Of a DNA stretch of 64,000 nt, positions 1 through 28,712 are shown one piece after another (position 1 is the stretch's first letter; every line of letters begins with the position of its first letter). The translations under genes were made by a program, and so were the position numbers. The notes under the pieces were generated by a model that saw nothing but the letters and a program-made list of their open reading frames with translations, did not search any database and was not told where the DNA came from. This DNA is from Lanius collurio. Its lineage: Eukaryota > Chordata > Aves > Passeriformes > Laniidae. Where the stretch lies: the NCBI GenBank assembly GCA_020086605.1, contig JACBWW010000021.1:4504711-4568710 (forward strand). The letters run 5' to 3'.

Positions 1-17862
<17,862 letters not shown>

Positions 17863-18880
17863 AAGACTGTCAGAGAATAATTGACGTAAAGGTACCAGTG
17901 GTTGAAGATGTTTTCCCTTGCCTTCAGGACATTGTTCTTCCAAGATCTGCCCTTCTCAGCAGTATTTTCACCAGTAAATTGTGTATGAGCAGGAAGATTT
18001 ACCCACAGTACAGACTTTGATCTTTGTCTCAGCACCATACAGCAATGAACTGACCAATTATTTATTATATTTAAAACCTAGTTTAAACACCTGGTAAGTG
18101 AAGAATGCTGAAACCTACCATCTTCCTGAAACAGGTGCTTTACAGTCTGGGACCAGGGACTTTGAAAGGGGTGTATTTAATAAGTGCCTTCAGCTGAATA
18201 TCAGTAACTTTTTAAATTATCTACTGAAGATAATGTTAAATGCACATTTCCTCTAATGCAGATCATTCTGGGGAACGTGTTAATAAGTATGCTGCTACAA
18301 GTCAAAAAGATTTAGGCTCATTTGGGATATTACCATCTAAAACCTACTGTGATGGTGTATTTAAGTAATTCTGTACAGAGATGTAATGGAACTGGTTTGT
18401 ATTTGCAGGTGTGTTTAGGGACTCCAACAGGCACTGTAAAAATTAAAACAGAAAACCACATAGTACTGTATGCTAAACAATGTTGCCTTCTTCAAGATTT
18501 ATATTATAATATGGCTGGCCCATGTTGGATTTATGTTTAATACTCTACCTGTTATAGGAAGTGTCTTTATGCAGAGCTGTACATTTATAGAAATAGTTAT
18601 ATACTGTATATAAAAACTGGTTATGACAGAAACATGTAAAAATATATAATGTGGTAGTCCACTGTTCTTATGAAGTAGTACTGCTAGAATTTTTATGCCA
18701 GGTACTTACATATATGCACTACTCCTCCTCCTTTAAATAGCAAAAGCACGGGTGTTACTGCCCAAGTCTGATTGCCTCCCCCAGCAGAGTGGCTGTTGCT
18801 TGCCCTGCTGTTCTGAGAATTCCTGCTTTGCCTTTTGAACCTCCATAAAATAAAACACAGGAAGATCAACAGGTTTGTTC
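17863..18880 (+). other. MYO1E: MYO1E 3' UTR (approximate end)
   Basis: AT-rich non-coding sequence after the stop codon. No canonical AATAAA occurs before 18849. The cleavage point is estimated as about 20-30 nt past that signal. Confidence 0.75.
18849..18854 (+). terminator. MYO1E poly(A) signal AATAAA
   Basis: First canonical AATAAA after the stop, about 985 nt downstream. It is followed by a GT-rich stretch (gtttgttctctgtgcagttt, around 18872-18892) of the kind bound by CstF. Confidence 0.75.
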
Positions 18881-20300
18881 TCTGTGCAGTTTGTTCTCAC
18901 ATATACAATGTCTTCAGGATTTTACTGCACTGACTTCTAAAGAAAAAAACCCCTTTATTCACTCCAAACCAAGTTATTTTCCCTATGCCCAGCTGATGTG
19001 CTGTGCATTTCATTCTCTCCTGTTAACAACAGTTACAAAGCCCTGCACATCTTGGTATTAAAAAGTTGCCTAAGTTTTAAGATACAGCTAAAAATCTTGA
19101 ATCCCTCCCTTCTAAACCGTTGCCTGAGTCTAATGAGATACACAAACCATCTCCTGTAGAAGCTGTTTCTGGGAGACAGGAATGAGAACCTCACTCCAAG
19201 GGAGGAATTCTATTCACACAAGGAATGAAGCACATTTTTCGTAAGATCATTTGCAGCAAGTGCTGGGTTTACTTATCACAGGGGAGTGAACATTGTCCTG
19301 CTGGCAGAGATAAAACCCAGTAGGTTCAACGTCCTTCCACCACAGGAGCACTGAGGTCTAGGTCAGTTCTGTAGCATCAGGTTCTTGCCTTTTACATCAG
19401 AGCCAGCACACGCTCATTAAGAGGAGATGCTGGAACAGTTATAGAATAGCTCAGCGTGGAAGGGAGGTACTGAGTGCAGGATAACCTGGAGACTGCCAAA
19501 AGGTCTGTAATTAAACATTACTGATACAGGATTAATTTAACAAAAAGACCTACATGAGGTACTGAGGTAGAAAAGTTGCATTAATTACAGGCATACAGAT
19601 ACTGACAGATTAGAAACAAAAGACAAAAGCAAGCAAAATATCAAGGAAGTGGCAAGGAAGAACTGCCCAAAGCTGGGTTTGACTGTAATCCCAGGTACAA
19701 GGGTTTATTGGAGAAGGAGGGGGGGAAAAGAAGATGTGGGCAAGTTAACAGGTAATGAAAAAACTAGGGGGGGGTTCTTTTCAGGAAGTGAAGGAGGTTT
19801 CAAGAGCTGAGCTGCTTTCAGAAAATCTCATCCCCACAGTTCCACACCTGTATTCCCTGCACAGTTGTTAACATTACAGGAGACTTCCAGTGTTTCTACC
19901 TTAGCAGCTCCCTTTGTTTAAGCACACAGAGAAACACAAAGATACACAAGGTTAATACCTGTTAAAGCTAGCCTACTTTCCCCAAACTTGAAGGCCACAA
20001 CCTACAAAAAAATAAATTCCAGCACACTTTCTTGGAACAAGGCACTGAAATAAAGTATGTATTTAGTGTTCTTTAAGGTACAACAGAAAAAGATGCACTG
20101 TCTGCCTGTTATGTTAAGAGTGAAAATAAGTTAATAAATATAATGCAATATATAAAGCTTTGAGATTCTCTTTCGAAGCAACCACTGAGAATAATCAAGC
20201 CCATTTAACTGGAAGTTTTAACAATCACCGATTTAGTCAAATATCCCACTTGGACATTAGATTGCAAATATAGATTGTACCTTAAAGAGTTACACTCACA
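18881..20300. other. Convergent intergenic gap between MYO1E and CCNB2
   Basis: About 1.4 kb between the two 3' ends. It contains G-runs at about 19716-19775 (one of 7 G and one of 8 G), possibly useful for transcription termination. No gene seen. Confidence 0.7.
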
Positions 20301-20466
20301 ATATTTAAAAGAAATGAGTTTTATTTTTAGATAGAAAGCTGTGTTACAAAGCAAATTTAAAATGTCACCTTCTGCGTGAGTCAGAACTGTCTGCGGGAGG
20401 CTGGAATGCTATGTACAAAAGCAGTAGACAAAGTGCACACCCCAGCAGGCCCTGCTGCCCAGGGCT
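20300..20466 (-). other. CCNB2: CCNB2 3' UTR (short; end approximate)
   Basis: About 150-170 nt from the stop to the first canonical poly(A) signal on the minus strand. Confidence 0.7.
20320..20325 (-). terminator. CCNB2 poly(A) signal AATAAA
   Basis: Read as TTTATT on the + strand. It is the first AATAAA downstream of the CCNB2 stop, 142 nt after it. Confidence 0.72.
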
Positions 20467-20568
20467 TCACAGGAGTGGAGCAGCCAGATCCCTGATGATC
20501 TCACTGTTCAGCTGAGGGATGGTGCTGATGGTCAGTAGTTTGCTGCTTGCATACTTATTCTTGATAGC
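20467..20568 (-). CDS. CCNB2: CCNB2 exon 9 (C-terminus and stop)
   Basis: Acceptor ctgcag. Encodes [33 protein letters not shown] and TGA at 20469-20467. Confidence 0.96.
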   Translation of the reverse strand, partial: AIKNKYASSKLLTISTIPQLNSEIIRDLAAPLL

Positions 20569-23500
20569 CTGCAGAATAGAGAGCAGAGATACAGAAGTTT
20601 TACACATACAGTATTTATGGTCAGGCAGATAATTTTGGGTCAGTTATTTTGCCTGCTTTGAAAACAAGCAAACAAACAAGGCTGGCAGTATACCAGTTTG
20701 CAAAATAACAAGAGCACAATTTGTCTAAAAGGTTCTGATGTTAACATTAATGCAACAGCCTCTCACAGGCTTTTGTCAGAAGAGGATATGTTTTAAGAAA
20801 AAATCATCTTTACCTAAGGAGCCACAGCATGCAGCAAAGCTATTTTTAAAACATTTGAGATTTAGTAGTTATACTTACAATGTATTTTGTTAGCTTCTCG
20901 TTTACTTTAACTACATTCTTGGCCATATGTTTCATGATCATCACAAGACTGTCTTCTGCATAGCCAGTGTAGTACTGCTGCTTTGTACCCTGCAGCAGAA
21001 GAGTAACAAACTTGAGACTTGTGAAGAGGGAATTGCTGCTCAAGGCACAATCACTTCAGGCAGCAAAAACCTTAAGCTTCATGGCAAACACTCAAGTGCT
21101 GGAAACTGTAGCTGTCAGTTCAAATGACAAATCCAGAGTTCCCTGATGTGCAGATATCTGGACACATCAAGGACGACCATGCTTCTGGACTGAACAGAGA
21201 ATAAAAAAGCAACTACCAGCTGAATTACAACTCACTACTCATGGTCCACAACTTCATTATGCTACGTGTACTTCAAAAATTATGAAAATCTACTTTTACA
21301 GTGTAGCCTTCTGTAACTCAATGATTCCAACAGAAAAATCCTTTTGTACCACAGTATTCATACAGAAAAGAATTGTGAGTTTTTACTGGTACATTCCTTT
21401 TTCTACCTGCCACTATGCATCAGGCTGTCCCACTGTCATTCCAGCAACAGCACTGTTACCAACCTAAACACACTTTTCTCAAGTACTTTTTTATTGGTTC
21501 AATTCCATTGACTGAATAAAAAACTCCTACCAGCAAGTTTGATTAAAATACTCACCCATTTGTTATGTCCCAGAATCTTCTGAGACAGGCACAATGCAGC
21601 AGCTGCGATCTCTGAAGGATGATGGTGAACCATGTCATAGTCTATCAGTGTCAGCTCCATCAGGTATTTTGCTAGAGTGTGTTGCTTAGCATCGGCCTAG
21701 CAGGTTGAGAGCTTGTTAATCAACAAAATTTCACTTTACTTCAGCATAATCACGCAGAATTGCTTATTGTGTTCAAGAACAAAACAAAAATAGCAAAATC
21801 TTTACTGCAGTTTAGGGACCATCCTTTCTAACAGGCATTCCTCTCAAAATCAAGACTAGTGACCACATCAGTCTAGACTAGCAGCCATTTGGAATTTGGA
21901 CACAAAGTCAAGTGAGGGCTTTTAACAGAAAACTGCAGTATCGGGTACTGCTGTGCCCAACTGGGGACACAAGTGTTCCTTCTGTAATGCAAACTAAAAG
22001 AGGAGAGATGTAAAATTACTTATTTGAGTTACCCAGTGGTCTGCTGAGGCAATTGAAGCCCACCTCAAAGAATGGACAGTTCACTTGAATGTAACTACTG
22101 AGGTGGAGAAAGAAAGGGTTGAGTCAAAGAGAAAGCTTAGCTTCTGATTCTTAAATAACACAGTATTTGCAACCAGAAATTACAAAGAACTGCAACATTG
22201 CTAGTGTTTTACTAATAAGTACCCTAATCACCAGAATTAGAAAGATTAAAAGCAAAAGTTCTAAGTTGAACAGTAAAATTACTGCCACTAAGGCTGAACG
22301 CAGGCCTCTGAAGATACAGATGTGAAATACTACTTGCTGCCACAGTGACAGTGTTGTGTTACTCCACACGGTGGAGTTTCAGAGCTGAGCATTTCTTCAT
22401 CCAGCATTTAAGCAGAAGGAGGTAAGATCACATGATAAAAATGCCAGAAGCAATCCTGATGGACTTTACCAATAAAGGAAAGTGCTAGATAATGAGGACA
22501 AGTACCCACCTCCCCAGCTTTTGATGCTCTTCTTAAGAAGTGAATTGGAAGAGGTCGTCCCAGATCAAAGTTTAATTCTTTAAGAATAGTCATCTCCATT
22601 TCTCTAATTTCATTACTGGTGTAGGCGTTGTCAGTAATGTAAACAAAGTCTGCTACATCAGGAGACAATATCTCCTCATATTTTGAAGCTACAAGCAGCG
22701 CTGTTACACCCACCAGCTGAAGCTTCTTGCGAGGTACTGGATGATTCTGCAACACAGAAATTTAAAATGCAGGCCTGAAAGTGTCAAACTCTAGGTAAAC
22801 AGCTTCCTATTTATCCGTTTAGGATACCAGCATGACAATACTCATCCTTATAAATAAGGTTTTTCACTCTAGTCAAAGGTGCTCAAAGAAGGCAGCAGCC
22901 TCAGAGTTAAGATGCTGCACTGTAACAGCTCTTACAGAGCAGAGTTTGTAGATTGTTAAATTTCTAAAGAACAGTTAAATCCTGAACTCTTTTACAAACA
23001 TAGCAATTGAATAATTACTGAGCATGACTGGAAGGCTCTCTCACCTGTAAGAAGCGATCCATGATCGCCACACACATGTAGAGCGTCTCCTGCAGGAGGT
23101 GGAATCTCGAGTGCACCTGGACAAGCCAGTCCACCAGAATGGCGCGCATGCGCCCGTTGATCGTCCTCCCGTCCAGGTAGTGCGGCCGGACCGACTGCTG
23201 CAGCTGTGGGGAGAGCGCTGTGAGCGGCCAGGCAACCCCGGAGACACCAGGGCAGCCGTGGGGCAGCCTACCTCGAGCTCCCTCAGGTACAGGTAGATGT
23301 CTTTTACGTAGTCACTGCACAGCTGGGGGTTCTCCCAGTCCTCAGCATCAATGTCTTCCACGTTGTTGAGCAATACATCAGAGAAGGCTTGGCATAAATC
23401 CTCCTCTTGCATTGATACATCCATAGGAACAGGAGACAGAACCTAAGGAATAGATCATATCTGTTAATGCATCTTATGGATCTACTGTTTACATTTCAGT

Positions 23501-25038
23501 GTTCCTTTGTTTCCATGTTTCACCAGTCACTAACACAACTTCTTTAGACAGAAGCTGAAACCAAGCCTGGGTTCCAGTGCAGCAAGTTTTCACTGAGATA
23601 CTACAAACATAGAATCCCAAGATCTAGTAATTGCCAGCTAAAGCAGAAACTTCATCCAGCACTTCAACAGCTTGTTCAGTCACTTGAATGTCAGTATTTA
23701 AGTAGAACATGCATTAAACCAAAACCTCACTACAGAGGCTTTGCTTTTTCAGCAGAGGGATGAGATACAGCCACAGATAAACTCCTGTGAAGGTAGAGCT
23801 CTCAGTTGCAAAACAAAAACCAGAACAGTATCATAATTTCCTACCTTTGGAACATCAGTTTCTTGATTCACAGCAGGTGGAGCTTTAGGCAGTACAATTC
23901 TATTTGTCACCTTGCTAGGTCCTTTCACAGGCTTTATGGACGCTTTGGGGCATTCTTTTTTCTGTAGTGAAAACAATTATTATTAGTGGAGAGCTAGCAA
24001 TCTAACTTCTCCTTCTTTATAGATTTCAAATGTTCCTTTACCTTAGATATGTGCGTTCCTCTTGTTGCAACTTTATTTCCTATTTCTTCTAAAGCAGCCC
24101 TTTTGCCAGCCACGTGAGTTTTCGCTTTACTTTTAAGGTCAGACACAGCATTCTCCATCCCCCTAGTGATCTAAAATAACAAAATTGCAAAAGCTTAAGA
24201 GTCAGAAACCAATAACTTTCCAATGCCTGACTCAGTTATACACTTAACACTGTGTACCTCTGTGCCTGCTACGCATTACTCAACCAGCTTTTATTTCCTA
24301 GCCAGTCACATATGTTCAGATGAAGAACTCTCCTCTCTAGATTCAGAGCACTGTACCCTCTGAACGGTGTTGTAAAATTAAGCAATGCATCCTCTATCCA
24401 ATACTTTGTAACTTTTAGAGGTCATTTAACCTTAAAACACTATTTAGCTCTATTATACTTACACAATTTCTAACTCTAGCAGCGCCTCCCAAAGGCTGCA
24501 TAAAGCAAATTCCTTGTTACATATATGCCACATAAAATCAAAAAGCTATGCCACACATGCAAAAATTAATATTCTTTGTTATGCACAGCAATGAAACCAC
24601 CAAGCTTCAGATTTTTCGTGGAGTTCAGCTGAAACCACAGGACTATCACCACAGAAGAGAGACTCCCGAAGTCCCTTCCGACACCTCCCCCTGAAGCAGC
24701 TTTAGTTATCCCACTCCCACATGCCCCCCGCGTTCAGTGGGGGAGGCGCGGTGGCCAAGGCCAGGCCGAGGCGGGAGCAGCGCCCGCGCTGCCCATAACG
24801 AGGCCCCCTCCCAGCGCTGAGCCACAGCTCGGCCCGGCCGCCGCCTCACCCGCCCAAGTACGGGGGGGCCCCGTCCGGTCTAAGAAGTGAGAGCCGCCCC
24901 CCCACCACCACCCCGCGCCGCCTGAGGGCAAAGAGCGGCGGGGCCCCTCGGCCGTCGGCACCCTCTCTCTCGGCCCCCGTCCCGCCCGCCGCCCTTGGCG
25001 GTACTCACAGGGGCGCGGCGCGTCACCGGCAGCGCCAT
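20467..25038 (-). CDS. CCNB2: CCNB2, G2/mitotic-specific cyclin B2 (complete, 9 exons, 398 aa)
   Basis: B-type cyclin: binds and activates CDK1 for entry into mitosis, largely Golgi/cytoplasmic, destroyed by the APC/C. Minus-strand exons: 25009-25038, 24042-24170, 23845-23961, 23272-23442, 23045-23203, 22510-22746, 21556-21696, 20879-20989 and 20467-20568. All introns are GT-AG and every exon is a multiple of three, so the frame is preserved at each junction. Total 398 residues, the family's usual size. Residues 34-42 (RAALEEIGN) form the destruction box. Residues 168-179 ([12 protein letters not shown]) open the cyclin box with the MRAIL hydrophobic patch; the second cyclin fold spans about 280-380. 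The start [10 protein letters not shown] matches known bird and mammal CCNB2. The -3 Kozak base is C, but no better start exists in the exon. Cyclin B1 and B3 are excluded by length and the N-terminal sequence. Confidence 0.97.
20879..20989 (-). CDS. CCNB2: CCNB2 exon 8 (second cyclin fold)
   Basis: Acceptor ctgcag and donor GTAAGT. Encodes [37 protein letters not shown]. Confidence 0.96.
21556..21696 (-). CDS. CCNB2: CCNB2 exon 7 (second cyclin fold)
   Basis: Acceptor tgctag and donor GTGAGT. Encodes [47 protein letters not shown]. Confidence 0.96.
22510..22746 (-). CDS. CCNB2: CCNB2 exon 6 (cyclin box)
   Basis: Acceptor ttgcag and donor GTGGGT. Encodes [40 protein letters not shown], and ends with [10 protein letters not shown]. 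Contains the SKYEE and P(D/E)[13 protein letters not shown] cyclin-B signatures. Confidence 0.96.
23045..23203 (-). CDS. CCNB2: CCNB2 exon 5 (start of cyclin box)
   Basis: Acceptor ccacag and donor GTGAGA. Encodes [53 protein letters not shown]. The 68-bp intron before it is the shortest in the window. The exon is CpG-rich compared with its surroundings. Confidence 0.96.
23272..23442 (-). CDS. CCNB2: CCNB2 exon 4
   Basis: Acceptor ccttag and donor GTAGGC. Encodes [57 protein letters not shown]. This is the acidic linker leading into the helix before the cyclin box. Confidence 0.96.
23845..23961 (-). CDS. CCNB2: CCNB2 exon 3
   Basis: Acceptor ctacag and donor GTAGG. Encodes [39 protein letters not shown], the lysine/proline-rich disordered N-terminal region. 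The intron upstream is only 80 bp. Confidence 0.95.
24042..24170 (-). CDS. CCNB2: CCNB2 exon 2 (destruction box)
   Basis: Acceptor ttttag just above 24170 and donor GTAAAG below 24042. Encodes [43 protein letters not shown]. The RxxLxxIGN box is the APC/C degron. Confidence 0.96.
25009..25038 (-). CDS. CCNB2: CCNB2 exon 1 (start codon)
   Basis: ATG at 25038-25036, encoding only [10 protein letters not shown]. Donor GTGAGT begins at 25008. It sits inside the CpG island. Confidence 0.93.
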
Positions 25039-25129
25039 GGGCACGGATACGAGGGGAGCCGCTGCCGCCGCTCCGCACACAACCGTTCCGTCCGCGAAAC
25101 AAAACGGCGGCCGCTCCCTCACGCTGCCG

Positions 25130-25200
25130 CGACTCCCTTTAAACCCTGCCCTGCTCTACTATTGGACAACTTCGTACAATGCACGCGTCTGATTGGTCCG
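25130..25200 (-). promoter_or_regulatory. CCNB2: CCNB2 core promoter: two CCAAT boxes and CHR-like element
   Basis: On the minus strand, CCAAT boxes lie at 25196-25192 and 25165-25161, 31 bp apart, and a TTTAAA lies at 25143-25138, about 18 bp past the second. NF-Y boxes spaced about 31-33 bp upstream of a CHR (TTTGAA, with TTTAAA a known variant) are the established architecture of cyclin B2 and other G2/M genes bound by NF-Y and DREAM/MuvB. A TTTCGCGG (25099-25092) resembles an E2F site. Human CCNB2 is described with three CCAAT boxes; I see only two here. Confidence 0.8.
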
Positions 25201-25728
25201 TCTTAACAGGCCCCGCCCCGGCAGGAACCGGCTGGAGCCGCTTCCGGCGGCCGCAGCGCCCCCTGAGGGCGGGGCGCAGCCCGAGCCCGGGGCCGGCCGA
25301 GTTCAACCCCAAACTGCGCCCGCAGCGCGCCCGCTGCCGCCCGAACGCCACGGCCGGGGGGTCAGGGCGCTCCCAGCTCTGCGGAGGCAGGCGCAGAGGC
25401 CAGAGGAGGTTTAATAACGAGTGCCGAGATTCCGGAACTTCAACGCTACCGTAGTTGCCCTAACTGCCAAAAAAAGGCTACTTACAATCCACCCTCCACT
25501 CTCTCAAAATTGGCACCGAATTCCAAGGTTCCAGACGATTCCGTTTGGCAGGATAATTAACTTCAGCTAAATGCTGATAGTTCACCAAGATCGTTTTTTC
25601 TTAGGCAGTACCTGCAGTAATTAATATGTGTAAACAAAAATGCTTATGGATCAACATTTTAAGAGCAAAACAAAGGAAGGGGAAAAAATTGCAACAGAAA
25701 CAAATTTTGAATGATGCCAGTCTAACAT

Positions 25729-25738
25729 TTTATTTATT
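25729..25738 (-). terminator. Candidate RNF111 distal poly(A) signal, two overlapping AATAAA
   Basis: The minus strand reads AATAAATAAA, two overlapping hexamers. Downstream minus-strand sequence (about 25665-25705) is T- and GT-rich, fitting a cleavage context. It is only about 0.6 kb upstream of the CCNB2 promoter. Confidence 0.5.
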
Positions 25739-26972
25739 GCATACAAAAGGATTTCTTTTGACAATGGAATTTTATATGAAAAGTAATTTGATGCATACTG
25801 TTGAGAATCTTCAAAGATGCTGCAGAAAACTTAAGGCAATGCATCTAAGCATATAAAGCACAGTAAGTGGTGGAAATTTTCAAAATGAAAAGCCTATTCC
25901 TTCTCCTTCCCTTAAACTGTGGTTAAGTCACAACCTTCTGGAACAGAAGTAAGCTGCAGCTTTTTAGCCCCTGCAATAGCATTAAGATCAGAACACTGTG
26001 ATTCCTGACAAATACCTAAGTGTTCAGCATCACATTACAATGTTATGCATACATTTAAAAGCAAGACAGTATCAGTAGCTATTATATAACAAATCAATTA
26101 ATGGATCACTAAAAACCCTCCAGTACCAGGCACTAAAATCAGACCCATTAAATATTTCCTCAAAATAAAAAAACAAAAACAAAACAACAAACAAAAGAAA
26201 ACACAACCCAACCAAACCAAAACCCCAAAGCATAAAAAAACCCCCAAACCTGTGCTTCTTTGTCCTGTAAGGAAGCCAAAACAGATTATGACACATACCC
26301 AGGGTCTCAGTTACTTCAGAGGCCCTGGGATTTTTTGTCCCGTACCTCTCAAGTACCTTCTTGGAAACTTTTAGGAGTATAATCAGTCTTGATTCAAGCA
26401 TTAGTGGTCAATTAACTTCCCTTTAACAGTCACTGGAAAACACAAAGTGTTTGTTCAGTCCTTCCAGTTACTTTTACTCATTTCTAGCAATGCAGCTTCC
26501 ACTTCACAGTCACTTTCAGTTTCCTACAGCCAAACTGTTCAAGAAGCTTTAGCATAAACCCAAGTCAGGTTTTGAAGCAGTCCAATCATGTGTTGCCTCT
26601 CTCCCACATCCCCCACTGCACAAACACAAAGTGGTTTTAAGTTCAGTTTTAGCAATGCAATTAAACTTGAAAAGGTCCATTTATCACACATGCTGGAATA
26701 AAATTTCTCCCTGTTCAAAGCCTCAGTGCCAGAGGTGTTAAGTTTGTTGCCAGCAATAGACACTGTACTCACAAATGCTACTACTAACAGGTAAAAAAAA
26801 TAAAATAAAAGGGAAGCAGCTTTAAGCAGAAACAGGCAACAAATCAGATACGGTAGTATTTATAAATGGATTTTTTTTAGTGTAAACATAACAGTTTATA
26901 TTTTAGGTTTACTGTAAACCATTTTATATGTAATCTGATCATGAAAGACAAAGACAAGAGAAACTGAAGGTA

Positions 26973-26978
26973 TTTATT
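26973..26978 (-). terminator. Candidate RNF111 poly(A) signal
   Basis: AATAAA on the minus strand, about 1.6 kb after the stop. Confidence 0.45.
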
Positions 26979-27435
26979 ATTCAATCCACTTACAAAGCAG
27001 GTGGCTTAATGCAAGCTAATTGACATGTTCATATTGATCCCCAAGGAACACCCTTTCCAAAGTGACAGTAATACTGTCTCAATGTTTTTGCACATTTGCA
27101 TTTTGCAATGTTGAGCACATTTAAATAAACTATAATCTATTATATATGAAAGAATGTTGATGAGCAACTTGAATCCTGATATAGATTAAAACCTCATTCA
27201 AAGGCAAAATGTTAGTACGTTATAACTTAATTCTATATACTATACTATGCAGCAAATCTTAACTATAGAAAATAGTTCAATCAGTGATGGACTGTTGGTA
27301 ATTTATAAAGAGGGAATCTATGATCAAGGCAAAAACTAGGTAACCACATATTTGTGTCTCAGTTTCTACAGGAATTTACAGGCTTTCAACTTACTAATGA
27401 AAAATAAAAACAAGAGACAAGTGGGTTTAGCTAAC

Positions 27436-27441
27436 TTTATT
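27436..27441 (-). terminator. Candidate RNF111 proximal poly(A) signal
   Basis: AATAAA on the minus strand, about 1.15 kb after the stop. Confidence 0.45.
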
Positions 27442-28594
27442 AACTTTAAATCTAATAAAAATCCCAAGACAAGCCTGGAATCCTTAGAAAATCTATGAAT
27501 TTATGTATAGAAACCCAAACAAAAACCCTGCAGCTTTAATTCCTTATTGAATGGTCTTATATTAAGAAAACCACAAACCAACAAAATCCAAACAAACAAA
27601 TAAACAAAAAAACACAACCAAAAAAAAAGAAAAACAAACCAACCCTCAATGTGCGCAGATACTTCAACTTAAGTTAGCAGAAGACCAAACAGATTCTAAG
27701 CTCTTTTTCCATGTCCCTAATAATTCTTTCAATCTGCAAGTATCTACAATCCAGCTAACTGAAATCAACATTTAGTGTTCACTAAGAGCTGTTTCACAGC
27801 AGCATATATTTAAGTTAGGGATTCAAATTTCTAGACATAGAAGAAAATGATAAATACAATCTGAACAGCAGTCTAAATGTTTAATATCGACATTCAAATA
27901 TATCTGCATTGTGCTGAAATTTTAAAAACAAACACAAGAGTCCGATCAGACAAAAACTCTGGTGGTGAGTATGCTATATGTATCAGTCAAACTGAATATA
28001 GTTCATATTCTGTTCCCAGTATTAAGGATGTTATTTGACTCATAATTGATCTTGTAAATATACAGCAGCCATTTTTTCCTAATTAAGGAATGTCTCAATA
28101 CATAATATTATCCTCTTCTAGATGATCTTTATACATTTAAACTAAAATATATATGATCGATTAAATTAAGGAATTTGAGGTTAGTAATGAGTGAAATCAT
28201 ACTTTCAAAGCTTGATACTACATAAAACAAACCAAAAAAGAGACCACACAATTCTACTTACTAAAGCAGCTAATCTTGCCTGCAAGTTTGGGGTCACAAA
28301 GCCCATAATATGTGCAAACAAATGCAATACAAGGAACCATGCAAAAATACAGTAATGAATTTAAAGAAAAAAAATGTAAAACCAAAAAAAAAAAAAAATT
28401 ATAAATACACTGAAACTCAACTGTCTTCTACATACACTGTAGGTCTAGCATTAGTTGTACCATATAGCAGAGCCAGCACTCTGGGTTCAATGCTTCCAAA
28501 TCTGCGCAGGTAAGTCATGCCATCTTTGGTTGACTGCAGTACCAGGAAGGATGAGAGGGAACGAGAGGGAGGACAAGAGTTCTGGAAAGCAGTG

Positions 28595-28712
28595 TCAACT
28601 TTCACTAGGCAGCTGAGCCTCAATGTCCACTCTGCAAATGGGGCACTTCTTGTTAGTAATCAACCACTGATCTACACATACTTGGTGGAAAAGGTGCATA
28701 CATGGAAGGCGC
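28595..28712 (-). CDS. RNF111: RNF111 last coding exon: RING-H2 and stop
   Basis: Acceptor gacag. Encodes [39 protein letters not shown] and TGA at 28597-28595. It supplies the C-H-H-C-C-C zinc ligands and the hydrophobic E2-contact residues (V966, W969). Confidence 0.97.

Larger units (their letters stand above)
24730..25420. promoter_or_regulatory. CpG island over CCNB2 promoter, exon 1 and 5' intron 1
   Basis: Strongly GC- and CpG-rich sequence in otherwise AT-rich DNA. It extends about 250 bp upstream of the CCAAT boxes and holds a GC box (CCCCGCCCC, about 25211-25219) and an ETS-like CTTCCGG (about 25241-25247). No other CpG island of this size is present in the window. Confidence 0.85.
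25710..28594 (-). other. RNF111: RNF111 3' UTR (upper bound; several possible 3' ends)
   Basis: AT-rich sequence after the stop codon. Three candidate AATAAA signals on the minus strand give 3' UTRs of about 1.2, 1.6 and 2.9 kb. It holds two C/A-rich tracts on the + strand (about 26166-26252 and 27570-27648). No ORF worth noting. Confidence 0.6.

Noticed and set aside
24734..25454. Several Arg/Ala/Gly-rich ORFs on both strands
   Set aside because: Stop-poor GC-rich sequence of the CpG island. None shows a protein family or a plausible splice context apart from CCNB2 exon 1.
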